Source: an uncultured Bacilli bacterium (lineage in GTDB: Bacteria; Bacillota_I; Bacilli_A; RF39; UBA660). Taken from it: a stretch of 39,874 bases of DNA. Of this stretch, positions 8,097-16,223 are shown one piece after another. The notes under the pieces were generated by a model. That model made no database searches and had not been told where the DNA came from. It worked only from the letters and a program-made list of their open reading frames with translations. The position numbers and the translations under genes are program-made. Location: NCBI GenBank assembly GCA_944332555.1, contig CALVKF010000008.1, positions 1 through 39,874 of the forward strand. The letters run 5' to 3'. Numbering within the stretch: the first letter of the stretch is position 1; every line of letters begins with the position of its first letter.

Positions 8097-9160
8097 CTTA
8101 ATAATTTATCCCACCAAGATAAATTTTCTTTTTCCCCAGTTTTTTCTACATAAATATTTACTTCTTTTACTAATTCCTCTTTTATATATATTTTAGCTGA
8201 CCCCACAACATCACCATTCATATAACTATTATTTTTATAAAGTTCATATTTAACAGATATACTATTTTTTTCTTCTTTTAAAACGGGAATATAAACATCA
8301 TCATTTATATACAAAGTATCATCTTCATATTCCGTATCATCTTTAACTTTAAAGTCTTTTTTATCTAATACTTTAATTGCTTCATATTTTTTAAACATTT
8401 CTGTATATAAAGTTAAATGATCATCAAAATCATTAGGATCATTAAGAGTAACAATTACTAAATCAATATTATTGCTACTAGCAGTAGTTACTAGTGTTCT
8501 TCGAGCTTTTTTAGTAAAACCGGTTTTTCCCCCGGTAATAAAATCATATTCGTGCAAAAGTTTATTTTTATTTGTCCACCTATAACTCTTTTTATTAGTT
8601 TTAACACTATATTCCTTGGTTCCAAAAATTTCTCTAAATGTTTCATTTTCCATAGCATATTTCGTTAAAAGAGCCATATCATAAGCTGTTGATAAATTAC
8701 CGGTGCCATCATCTTCTTCTAATCCATGAGCATTATAAAAATAGGAATCATTCATCCCAATTTTACTAGCGGTTTCATTCATAAGCATAGCAAAAGCTTC
8801 CATAGAGCCCGCAATATTTTTAGCAATAACTACTGCAGCATCATTGCCACTTCGAAGCATTAAGCCATATAGTAAATCTCTCAAAGTTAATTTTTCACCT
8901 ATTTCAATATATATAGCACTACCATATGCTTCAAGTACTTCATCATCAACCTCATATATATCATCTAAATTACCATATTCTATAGCAACAATCGCCGTCA
9001 TTATCTTGGTAATGCTAGCAATCAATCTTTGTTCATGAATATTATTTTCATAAAGTATTCTATTACTATTTAAATCCATAACAATGGCACTACTGGCAGT
9101 TATTGCTGATACTTTTATAGGTAATACTATTAATGCAAGAACTAAAATTAACTTTTTCAT
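8081..9160 (-). CDS. dacB: D-alanyl-D-alanine carboxypeptidase, S11 family (DacB/PBP5* type)
   Basis: The protein has 359 residues. A cleavable signal peptide (MKKLILVLALIVLPIKVSA) is followed by the S11 peptidase domain with all three active-site motifs: SITK (Ser49-Lys52), SGN (104-106) and KTG (212-214). A C-terminal beta domain ends in an amphipathic helix (WWDKLLRWLGW) suited to membrane attachment. The enzyme removes the terminal D-Ala of peptidoglycan pentapeptides. Location directly before spmA-spmB points to the spore-cortex enzyme DacB rather than the vegetative DacA. AGGGG lies before the ATG. Confidence 0.92.
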   Translation of the reverse strand: MKKLILVLALIVLPIKVSAITASSAIVMDLNSNRILYENNIHEQRLIASITKIMTAIVAIEYGNLDDIYEVDDEVLEAYGSAIYIEIGEKLTLRDLLYGLMLRSGNDAAVVIAKNIAGSMEAFAMLMNETASKIGMNDSYFYNAHGLEEDDGTGNLSTAYDMALLTKYAMENETFREIFGTKEYSVKTNKKSYRWTNKNKLLHEYDFITGGKTGFTKKARRTLVTTASSNNIDLVIVTLNDPNDFDDHLTLYTEMFKKYEAIKVLDKKDFKVKDDTEYEDDTLYINDDVYIPVLKEEKNSISVKYELYKNNSYMNGDVVGSAKIYIKEELVKEVNIYVEKTGEKENLSWWDKLLRWLGW

Positions 9161-9233
9161 AAAGAACCCCTATAAAAAGATATGATTTTTAGCTTAAAAT
9201 ATGTAATTTACCCCTAACAAAATAACAATTTTA

Positions 9234-9242
9234 TGATACAAT
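9234..9242 (+). promoter_or_regulatory. Putative extended -10 promoter element
   Basis: TGATACAAT, a TGn-extended -10, lies 24 bp before the chosen start of the following plus-strand gene. No clear -35 is visible, which is tolerated with an extended -10. Confidence 0.4.
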
Positions 9243-9265
9243 ATAACCCAAGGGGAGTGTTTTGT

Positions 9266-10039
9266 ATGATAAGTTTCAAAGTCCAAACATATTTATATGA
9301 TTTATTACAATATTTAAATATTAACAAAAAAGAAAATTACAATTTAATAAAAAAATTTCAGGAAATTATTCCTTTTTTACAATATATTGATGAAGATGTC
9401 TTTTTTGAAGAAATAGAATATCTTTTTACTCCTAAAGATAAAGTTATATTTTTAATTTTAAAAACAGAATATCCTGATACATTAAAAAATAAAAACTCCT
9501 TCTTTATTGGAGATCTATGCTCTTTTTTAGCCCAAGAAAAAATTGACATTGATTTTTATAAAGCATATGTATCGTTTTATGTAAATGACCCTATTTATTC
9601 ATACATACTTACTATTTGTGATCAAAATTACAGTTTGACTTATTTAAATATGTTTGAACTTATAGATCGTTATTCAGACATTTTAAATGACAAAGAAACA
9701 ATAAAAAAATTACTTATAAAAATGATTAATCCCTTTTTTCCTGAAGATACCACTACTTTTTTAGATATATATAATATATTATTTAAAAAAATGATTGATA
9801 TAAATAAAAGCAATCCTTTAGCCTTTAATATTGAAGATTTTAAAATTCTTGAACAATTAAAAGAATTTATAAATATTGAAGATTATGAATATAAATATGC
9901 TATATTTAAAGAATTATTAGAAACTCCTTTAATTTATGAAGAAAGCCTAGATATAATAAAAGGTTGTTTAAAAATAATTAGGAAAAATAATATTATACCA
10001 ATTACTTTAATTAGGAATAAACCTGAAGAAAATGAGTAA
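9266..10039 (+). CDS. Hypothetical cytoplasmic protein
   Basis: The protein has 257 residues from ATG 9266, chosen because AGGGGAG lies eight bases upstream; a longer frame from 9233 would read through this site. There is no signal peptide or membrane helix. The sequence is rich in I, L, N, K, F and Y and predicted to be mostly helical, with many short amphipathic helices that could form an alpha-solenoid-like fold. No motif or family is recognised. It is divergent from dacB and convergent with a lipoprotein gene, sharing a 13-bp hairpin with the latter. Its last residues are EENE. Confidence 0.75.
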   Translation: MISFKVQTYLYDLLQYLNINKKENYNLIKKFQEIIPFLQYIDEDVFFEEIEYLFTPKDKVIFLILKTEYPDTLKNKNSFFIGDLCSFLAQEKIDIDFYKAYVSFYVNDPIYSYILTICDQNYSLTYLNMFELIDRYSDILNDKETIKKLLIKMINPFFPEDTTTFLDIYNILFKKMIDINKSNPLAFNIEDFKILEQLKEFINIEDYEYKYAIFKELLETPLIYEESLDIIKGCLKIIRKNNIIPITLIRNKPEENE

Positions 10040-10059
10040 AAACATTACTCATTTTCTTC
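10025..10059. terminator. 13-bp perfect palindrome over two convergent gene ends
   Basis: GAAGAAAATGAGT (10025-10037) and ACTCATTTTCTTC (10047-10059) are perfectly complementary around a 9-nt loop. The stop codons of both convergent genes lie in it. No strong T run follows on either side, so it could act as a processing or stability hairpin as well as a terminator. Confidence 0.55.
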
Positions 10060-10590
10060 ATATATACCATGAATTTTTTCTAAATCACTTTGTGATAATT
10101 CTACTACTTGCCATACTCCATCTTCATTCTTTTCAACATTAAAATTAATAGTATAACTAACTGTATCAGTATTCATTTGCATTAAATCTAATTTATAATC
10201 TAAAAATTTAGATAAATCATATTCATTATTTTCATCATAAAATTCTTCACTATGTTCATTTAAATACTCACTCGCCTCATTTTGAGCCTTACCTAAATTA
10301 TACACTGTAATTTTAGTTTCAACTATAGCAGTAGAATCATCATAATCTTCACTAATTATTTCATATGTAAGATCCGTATATTGTTTACGCAATATATCAC
10401 GATACTTATCTTTTTGCTCATCATTTAAATTTTCTTCTGCATCTACAACATCATCCATATCACCAACAACAGAAGCACTAAGATTGCGATATTGATCTAA
10501 AAAATCTTCTACAGCACTTTTTGCAGTACTTTTATTACAACTACATCCAACTAATAACATCATCAATACTATCAATAATACTTTTTTCAT
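10045..10590 (-). CDS. Putative lipoprotein
   Basis: The protein has 181 residues. A lipoprotein signal MKKVLLIVLMMLLVGC ends in the lipobox LVGC, so the mature protein begins at Cys16 and is anchored to the outer face of the membrane. The exported domain is acidic with AVEDFLDQYRNLSASVV at the start and a NTF2/cystatin-like alternation of strands (TYEIISEDYDDSTAIVETKI, then SYTINFNVEKNEDGVWQVVE). This pattern is common in small extracytoplasmic lipoproteins of unknown ligand in Bacillota. AAGGTGAGTT lies before the ATG. Confidence 0.85.
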   Translation of the reverse strand: MKKVLLIVLMMLLVGCSCNKSTAKSAVEDFLDQYRNLSASVVGDMDDVVDAEENLNDEQKDKYRDILRKQYTDLTYEIISEDYDDSTAIVETKITVYNLGKAQNEASEYLNEHSEEFYDENNEYDLSKFLDYKLDLMQMNTDTVSYTINFNVEKNEDGVWQVVELSQSDLEKIHGIYEENE

Positions 10591-10629
10591 AACTCACCTT
10601 AATACTATTATTAACCAAGAAAAAAATAA

Positions 10630-11259
10630 TTATACATTATTATAACTTAATCTTATTAAATTATAAATATTCATTTCTTTATCAGTCAAATCACCTTTTA
10701 ATTTTTCTTTCATATCTTTATAAATTATACTTAGATCATCACTATCTTTTAAAAACCATTCATTATATAAATATTTCAGTTTATCAAAATTTCCCTTTTT
10801 ATATAAAGAATCTATCTCTAATTCAATAAATTTTTTTATATCTTCTTCTATTCTTAAATTTTTATTAATTTTTATTTTTTGTCCTAAAGTATAATGAAAT
10901 TTAAATAATGGAATTGTATACAACATTTCTGTTACCCCAATTTCATCATCAACTTGTAAAAATGAACGACTTATACTTTTACCATCATTATTAAATTCTA
11001 AAGCTATAGCTCCGTTTTTACTAGCAAATAAAGCCACATATTTTAGAGTTCCATTTTTAAGTTCACATTTATCTTCGATTAAATTTAAAAATTCTTTATC
11101 TACTACTATTTCATTATAAATTAAATCTTTTAATACTTTATTATTTACTGAAAATAATGGAATTTTTTTAATCAATTCGATAACATCATTTTCATTCCAT
11201 TCATAAAACATAAAGGCTGTTTCATTAAAGTTTAAAACTAAATCATAGTAATAATTCAT
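10630..11259 (-). CDS. DUF3603-like protein
   Basis: The protein has 209 residues. The opening (YYDLVLNFNETAFMFYEWNE, then DVIELIKKIPLF) and the C-terminal KLKYLYNEWFLKDSDDLSII with EKLKGDLTDKEMNIYNLI follow the layout of the DUF3603 family found across Bacilli, whose function is not established. There are no membrane segments. The start overlaps the preceding small membrane-protein gene by 4 bp (ATGA) and has AAGGAGG in front, so the two are coupled. Family assignment was made by eye and is moderate. Confidence 0.6.
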   Translation of the reverse strand: MNYYYDLVLNFNETAFMFYEWNENDVIELIKKIPLFSVNNKVLKDLIYNEIVVDKEFLNLIEDKCELKNGTLKYVALFASKNGAIALEFNNDGKSISRSFLQVDDEIGVTEMLYTIPLFKFHYTLGQKIKINKNLRIEEDIKKFIELEIDSLYKKGNFDKLKYLYNEWFLKDSDDLSIIYKDMKEKLKGDLTDKEMNIYNLIRLSYNNV

Positions 11260-11450
11260 AATTTCCTCCTTATTCCTTTATATATAAAAAAGAAGCCACC
11301 AAGTATAAATAGTAAACATGAACTTCTAATAATAAAATAAACAAATTCGAAAAATGTATACTCCAAAGTAAATAAATTTAAATAAATTATTATTAAAAAT
11401 AATGCTATACTTATAAAAAAACTTCCCAATATTAAAAAAAATATTCTCAT
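11256..11450 (-). CDS. Small two-helix membrane protein
   Basis: The protein has 64 residues, almost entirely two hydrophobic helices (FFLILGSFFISIALFLIIIY and, after a short loop, IIRSSCLLFILGGFFFIYKG) with a basic tail GIRRKL, giving an inside-positive C-terminus. There is no clear ribosome binding site at the ATG, but the stop overlaps the next gene's start as ATGA. It shares a 39-bp divergent spacer with the cyclophilin gene. No family is recognised. Confidence 0.6.
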   Translation of the reverse strand: MRIFFLILGSFFISIALFLIIIYLNLFTLEYTFFEFVYFIIRSSCLLFILGGFFFIYKGIRRKL

Positions 11451-11489
11451 ATTTTAATATATATGATAAAATACTTTTGGTGATACATA

Positions 11490-12083
11490 ATGAAAAAGAT
11501 AATTATTTTATTTGTTAGTTTAATTTTACTTGCTGGTTGTGGTGAAAATACTCAAAATCCCATAGTTACAATGGAAATAGAAGATTATAGCACAATTACT
11601 ATTGAACTTTATCCTGACATGGCTCCGAATACGGTTGCTAATTTTGTAAATTTAATAGAGGAAGGATTTTATGATGGGCTTACATTTCATCGTTCTGTTC
11701 CTGGATTTGTATTACAAGGTGGAGACCCTAATGGAGATGGTACTGGAGGACCTGGTTATACAATAAAAGGAGAATTTAGTAGTAATGGTTATACCCAAAA
11801 TACTTTAAGTCACATCAGAGGAGTTATATCTATGGCTAGAAGCAGGGACAATGATTCAGCAGGCAGCCAATTTTTTATAGTTTTAGATGATTCTGCTACC
11901 TATTCTCTTGATGGCTTATACGCCGGATTTGGCAGAGTTACTGAAGGCATGGATATCATTGATGAAATTGTTGCAAATGAAGAAATAGCTGATGATACTA
12001 CTGGTGCTTTAGCAGAAAATGTTGTAATTACTAAAGTAACTGTTGATACCTTCGGAGAAACTTATAACGTTGAAAAAAACTAA
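11490..12083 (+). CDS. Lipoprotein peptidyl-prolyl cis-trans isomerase, cyclophilin type
   Basis: The protein has 197 residues. The signal MKKIIILFVSLILLAGC ends in lipobox LAGC (Cys17), so it is a surface-anchored enzyme. The cyclophilin domain (about 28-185) carries the active-site signature FHRSVPGFVLQGGDP with the catalytic Arg, GSQFFIVLDD, and FGRVTEGMDIIDEI. Exported cyclophilins help fold secreted proteins outside the membrane. GGTGATAC precedes the ATG. The 3' end is inside a 14-bp terminator stem shared with the convergent gene. Confidence 0.93.
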   Translation: MKKIIILFVSLILLAGCGENTQNPIVTMEIEDYSTITIELYPDMAPNTVANFVNLIEEGFYDGLTFHRSVPGFVLQGGDPNGDGTGGPGYTIKGEFSSNGYTQNTLSHIRGVISMARSRDNDSAGSQFFIVLDDSATYSLDGLYAGFGRVTEGMDIIDEIVANEEIADDTTGALAENVVITKVTVDTFGETYNVEKN

Positions 12084-12107
12084 TTTACCTCGATAAATTA
12101 GTTTTTT
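12074..12107. terminator. Bidirectional terminator, cyclophilin / HELAH protein
   Basis: AAAAAACTAATTTA (12074-12087) pairs with TAAATTAGTTTTTT (12094-12107) over 14 bp with a CCTCGA loop. Both genes' stop codons are embedded in it. Confidence 0.8.
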
Positions 12108-14160
12108 CAATTAATCTATCTACATATTCACTAACCATATCTATAATTTCTTCTTTACTATAAGAATATTTAAATATGTTATTCGAAAAAGGTCTAGAAT
12201 GCTTAATTACTTCCGTTAAATTAAAAGAGACATTAGTAGGTAATTCTTTATCTATTTCTATACCTAACTCTGGTATAGAAATTTTACCATTATCACTTAC
12301 TATATTACATTCATCTAATGGATAATAACTATTTTCTTCCGGAATATGTAATACATAATCGTTAAGTAACTTAATTTCATCATCGGTTGATAAAATGTTC
12401 CTAAATAAAGACGGATAAATTTGATTTAATTTTTTAAAATAAGTATCATTAAATATATATGACAATTCTAATTTATCATCAAAATTGTATAAAAATGTAT
12501 ATAAATTTAAATTACCTTTATATAAATAATTTTCTATACTAGGATCATCTTTATTTACTAAATTATATAATATATTACCATTTTCATCTTGACTAATTAC
12601 TACTTCTTGGTTTTTTATATAATCTTCTGTTATAAGATAACCATCTAAATAAATAGGTATCTTTTTATATTTATAATCTTCAATTAAATCATTTTCGGTA
12701 ATCATATTATTCCAAAACTCTTGAGTTCCATAAATATCTTTATATTTTAAATAATTGGATTTAATCATTTCACTAGCCTTAATTCCAATAACTTTATTAG
12801 CATCTACATCTAATGGATTTACCGCTTTAAGTTCGTCACCTATAACTATATCAACATAAGAGTTCAACTCTTCATCACGATATACATTTGCTAAATATAA
12901 TTCATTTTGATAATAAACTACATCTTCACAATCTTTATATTTATTAGCAATTTCATTTAATTCATCTATAGTTACTATATCTTCATAATTTAGAGATTTT
13001 AAATAATTATTATATTTTTCTAAATAACTATTTTCTAGTTCTTCGTCATAAATTAGTTTAATAAAATTAGTATATGGTTCATAAACATTACCATCAAGAT
13101 TGATACTAGCTAAAGCTAAATTAAATAATTCATCTAAAAAGTCTAAATTACTAGCGAGTGATATGTTTGGTCCAAAAGATGTAAGGGTGGTACTAAAAGA
13201 ATCAACAAAGCTTGTTATATAATCAAAATCAATATTACTATATTTAGTTTTTAATCTATTTATTAATTCATCTATACCATATTTATTATAATCTTCTAGG
13301 GTATAATCAACAAATGATAATAAATAATTTAAAACTAATTCTTCATCACTATAACTATAAGAATTAGTAAGAAGTTCTACTATTTTATTATTCATTGCTT
13401 CATTCAGGCCATGATTTTCCAAATAGCGATATATTTTTAAATCATCACCAAGATCTCCACAATAACTTTCAGTAATATGAGCTAATTCGTGATAAATAAT
13501 CTCTAGTGTAGCATTCTCTTTTAAATTAATTTGATTATCATAAGAATTATAATTACCAGCAACAAAAGTTCCTAGAACTTCTTGAGCACTATCATCAGGT
13601 ACTTCAACTATTTTTAATGTTTTAATATTTTCATAAAATATTCTTAAATCGGCATTAGGAACTACTTCCAAATACTTATTTACTAAATTTCTAGCTAATA
13701 TTTTATAATATTCACTTAAATTAGGATTATTATTAATCGCATCCATTATTTCTTCTTTAGAAACAGTAGTATATCCAAGTACTTCATCTAAATCTGAAGT
13801 ATCTTTAAATGTTTTACTTCTAAAGGTATTATCTGCTAGAGTTACATATACAATACCTTCTTCTTCATCTATTTTATATTCGGCATTTAAACCAAAAAGA
13901 GGATAAATAGACATTACTATAGCTAATATTCCACTAGCTAAAAGCACTTTTTCTTTAAAAAAAGCTTTTTTACTACTATAAAAAATAAAGGGATTTCGAA
14001 CATTATAAATATTATTTAATACTTTAAAGTCTTCGAAAGCAGGATAAAAATATTTATCTTGTTCCCCTTTTTCTAAAAAAGCTATTCTTTTATCTTTACA
14101 TAAAAATAAAGTAAATGTTTTATTATTATATTCAATATCAAATAATTTCTTATATTCCAT
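12085..14160 (-). CDS. Membrane-anchored protein with a HELAH zincin-type motif
   Basis: The protein has 691 residues. Residues 1-70 are cytoplasmic, one helix spans about 71-90 (KVLLASGILAIVMSIYPLFG), and the rest faces outward. IIYHELAHITE at 221-231 is a classic HExxH zinc-protease motif (His224, Glu225, His228). A third ligand may be Glu254 in GLNEAMNN, the position where related gluzincin-like surface proteins have GLNEG. The long C-terminal part has no recognised domain. A surface metalloprotease is likely but not proven; the altered NEAMNN context could mean changed activity. The start ATG lacks a good ribosome binding site; AAAGGAG lies about 55 bp upstream. Confidence 0.7.
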   Translation of the reverse strand: MEYKKLFDIEYNNKTFTLFLCKDKRIAFLEKGEQDKYFYPAFEDFKVLNNIYNVRNPFIFYSSKKAFFKEKVLLASGILAIVMSIYPLFGLNAEYKIDEEEGIVYVTLADNTFRSKTFKDTSDLDEVLGYTTVSKEEIMDAINNNPNLSEYYKILARNLVNKYLEVVPNADLRIFYENIKTLKIVEVPDDSAQEVLGTFVAGNYNSYDNQINLKENATLEIIYHELAHITESYCGDLGDDLKIYRYLENHGLNEAMNNKIVELLTNSYSYSDEELVLNYLLSFVDYTLEDYNKYGIDELINRLKTKYSNIDFDYITSFVDSFSTTLTSFGPNISLASNLDFLDELFNLALASINLDGNVYEPYTNFIKLIYDEELENSYLEKYNNYLKSLNYEDIVTIDELNEIANKYKDCEDVVYYQNELYLANVYRDEELNSYVDIVIGDELKAVNPLDVDANKVIGIKASEMIKSNYLKYKDIYGTQEFWNNMITENDLIEDYKYKKIPIYLDGYLITEDYIKNQEVVISQDENGNILYNLVNKDDPSIENYLYKGNLNLYTFLYNFDDKLELSYIFNDTYFKKLNQIYPSLFRNILSTDDEIKLLNDYVLHIPEENSYYPLDECNIVSDNGKISIPELGIEIDKELPTNVSFNLTEVIKHSRPFSNNIFKYSYSKEEIIDMVSEYVDRLIEKTNLSR

Positions 14161-14251
14161 AACATACTTGTATAATCTAATTATGGTTATTTTATATAAC
14201 CTAAGATTATATCTCCTTTCTTTATAATTTTTAATTATAACTGAATTGAGT

Positions 14252-14257
14252 TATAAT
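14252..14257 (+). promoter_or_regulatory. TATAAT -10 box upstream of the candidate structured RNA
   Basis: A perfect TATAAT with a weak -35 (TTTTAA-like, 17 bp upstream). The expected start at 14264 coincides with the first base of the GCACT stem of the candidate RNA. Confidence 0.4.
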
Positions 14258-14263
14258 ATCTTA

Positions 14264-14390
14264 GCACTGTGGATTTGTATCTCATAATTTACAGCTTTGA
14301 CTGGTTGAGGAGTCACCTACCACAGGCTCCTTATCTATATTTTAACAAAAATATAGATAAAAGAAAACTTAAATATAGTGCATTTTTTTT
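14264..14390 (+). ncRNA. Candidate structured RNA in the uppP upstream region
   Basis: This 263-bp gap between divergent genes holds a block richer in G and C than its surroundings. CTGTGG (14267-14272) can pair with CCACAG near 14321, GACT with AGTC in the inner arm GACTGGTTGAGGAGTC, and a 13-bp AT hairpin TTATCTATATTTT/AAAATATAGATAA follows. GCACT at the 5' end can pair with AGTGC at 14377-14381, directly before eight T. It may be a small RNA or a leader of uppP. It matches no riboswitch class I could recall. Confidence 0.45.
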
Positions 14391-14423
14391 AAAATTAATA
14401 TATAATTATAATGGTGAAGAAAA

Positions 14424-15233
14424 ATGGATATAATAACATATATAATTTTAGGTATTATTCAAGGTATTACTGAACCAATTCCAGTATCTAGTAGTGGTCA
14501 TATATTTTTATTTAAAAATTTATTTAATACCAATATGTTTAATTCCCTAAACTTTGAAATAATTTCTAATTTTGGTTCTTTTATTGCCATATTTATTATA
14601 TTTTGGAAAGATATTAAAGAACTTATTATTGCCTTTTTTTCTTATATCTTTAAAAAAGACACTAGAAAAAAATATGCTTCTAAATTTAGGTATGCTCTAT
14701 ATATAATTATTAGTACTATTCCTGTTGGAATAACAGGATTTCTATTTAAAGATGAAATAGAAAATTTATATAGTTTAAATGGTCTTGCTATAGCATTTTT
14801 AATTACTGCTCTTGCTTTATTTATTGTAAGAAATATTAAAGGAACAAAGAGTGATGAAGATATTAAATTAAAAGATGCTATTTTAATTGGTTTAATTCAA
14901 GCCGTAACTATAGTACCTGGAATATCTCGCAGTGGAACAGTTTTAGTGGCTTGTCTACTTTGTAATCTAAAAAGAGAGACAGCCCTAAAATATACATTCA
15001 TGTTATATTTTCCGGTAAGTGTTGGAACAATGATTTTAGGAGTAAGTGATTTAGCAAATACTACTGAACTAACGAGTATGTTAATACCATACCTAGCGGG
15101 TATGATTGCTGCAGGTATAGTCACATTCTTCTCATATCGTTGGTTAAGTAACTGGGTTAAGAAAGGCAAGCTTTGGAAATTTTCCATCTATTGTGTATGT
15201 TTAGCAATATTTATATTTATATATTTTAGGTAG
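14424..15233 (+). CDS. uppP: Undecaprenyl-diphosphatase
   Basis: The protein has 269 residues with about eight membrane segments. It has both family signatures: GITEPIPVSSSGH at 14-26 (catalytic Glu17 and the serine-rich loop) and PGISRSG at 165-171. The enzyme dephosphorylates undecaprenyl diphosphate on the outer face of the membrane to recycle the lipid carrier for peptidoglycan synthesis, and can confer bacitracin tolerance. GGTGAAGAAA precedes the ATG. The following beta-lactamase-like gene overlaps or abuts its stop, suggesting a two-gene operon. Confidence 0.94.
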   Translation: MDIITYIILGIIQGITEPIPVSSSGHIFLFKNLFNTNMFNSLNFEIISNFGSFIAIFIIFWKDIKELIIAFFSYIFKKDTRKKYASKFRYALYIIISTIPVGITGFLFKDEIENLYSLNGLAIAFLITALALFIVRNIKGTKSDEDIKLKDAILIGLIQAVTIVPGISRSGTVLVACLLCNLKRETALKYTFMLYFPVSVGTMILGVSDLANTTELTSMLIPYLAGMIAAGIVTFFSYRWLSNWVKKGKLWKFSIYCVCLAIFIFIYFR

Positions 15234-15241
15234 TGATTAAA

Positions 15242-16207
15242 GTGAAGAAAAAAAGTATTAAAAGAAATTTAATTATTATAATTGTTATATTAATTTTAAT
15301 ATTAATATCTTTAATTTTATTATATGTAGTATATGATAAAAGATTAGAAGAATACAATAATGAATTAATAGCTATACAAGAAAAAATTCATGATAATAAT
15401 GAATATACAACTTGTCTTATTACCCCTTATAAAAGTGAAGAAGTAGATACATTATTTAATGAATTATTAAATACTTTAAACACTAATGAATTATCTATTT
15501 ATTTTGAAGATTTAAATAATAATTATACTCTTACATTAAATCCTGATACAATATATTATAATGCAAGTATTATCAAATTATTTGATACTTCATATATAAT
15601 TGATAATAATATTGATTTAAATGATACTATTACATTTACTGGGGATTATAGAAATTTAGCTAAAGAAGAAGGATTATTAAAATATGAAGTAAATAGTGAA
15701 ATACCTATTAAAGATATAATGTATTATGCCATATCTGTAAGTGATAACGGCGCTCATAGAATGCTTACTGATTATATTGGAGTTAATAATCTAAAAGAAT
15801 ATGTTAGAAACACTTTAGGAGTAAATCTTACTATAAATGAAAATGATAGATTTGGTTATATGAATGTAACAAGTACTAATACACTACTTAAACACATTTA
15901 TGAATTACTTCAATATGATAATGAATATACTACACTACTAAAAAATGCTATGAATAATACCTATTACAATGCTCTTAATTTTGATAATGAAACATTCTAT
16001 CATAAATATGGTTATTATAACCAATATTTTCATGATATTGGCATAAATACTAATAATCCTTATACTATTTCCATATTTACTTTATATGGTAATCCTGATA
16101 CTGGAGCAAAAGATAAAGTAAATAATATAAGTAAAGAAATATATAATATCTATCAAACTAACTTAAATGAAAAAGAAGAATATTGTTATAAGCAAGCTTA
16201 TAACTAA
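15242..16207 (+). CDS. Membrane-anchored class A beta-lactamase-like serine hydrolase
   Basis: The protein has 321 residues from GTG 15242, preferred because an AGTGATTAAA-type site precedes it; GTG 15233, overlapping the uppP stop, is possible. One N-terminal helix (about 9-32) anchors an outward-facing domain. Active-site motifs of the penicillin-binding fold are visible: SIIK in YNASIIKLFD and SDN in ISVSDNGAHRML. The third motif reads KYG (HKYGYYNQ) instead of KTG. Such proteins act on peptidoglycan-like substrates or beta-lactams. Pairing with uppP favours a cell-wall role. Resistance activity cannot be judged from sequence. Confidence 0.8.
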   Translation: MKKKSIKRNLIIIIVILILILISLILLYVVYDKRLEEYNNELIAIQEKIHDNNEYTTCLITPYKSEEVDTLFNELLNTLNTNELSIYFEDLNNNYTLTLNPDTIYYNASIIKLFDTSYIIDNNIDLNDTITFTGDYRNLAKEEGLLKYEVNSEIPIKDIMYYAISVSDNGAHRMLTDYIGVNNLKEYVRNTLGVNLTINENDRFGYMNVTSTNTLLKHIYELLQYDNEYTTLLKNAMNNTYYNALNFDNETFYHKYGYYNQYFHDIGINTNNPYTISIFTLYGNPDTGAKDKVNNISKEIYNIYQTNLNEKEEYCYKQAYN

Positions 16208-16218
16208 TATTCTTTTTT
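16176..16218 (+). terminator. Terminator of the uppP operon
   Basis: AAGAATATT plus GTTATAAGC (16176-16193) pair with GCTTATAAC, a bulged T, and AATATTCTT (16196-16214), followed by a T run. It overlaps the 3' end of the beta-lactamase-like gene. Confidence 0.75.
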
Positions 16219-16223
16219 ATCCT

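Noticed and set aside
14264..14390. SRP RNA, 6S RNA or a known riboswitch
   Set aside because: The GGAAG-type SRP loop is absent, the length is short for 6S RNA, and no known riboswitch core could be matched.
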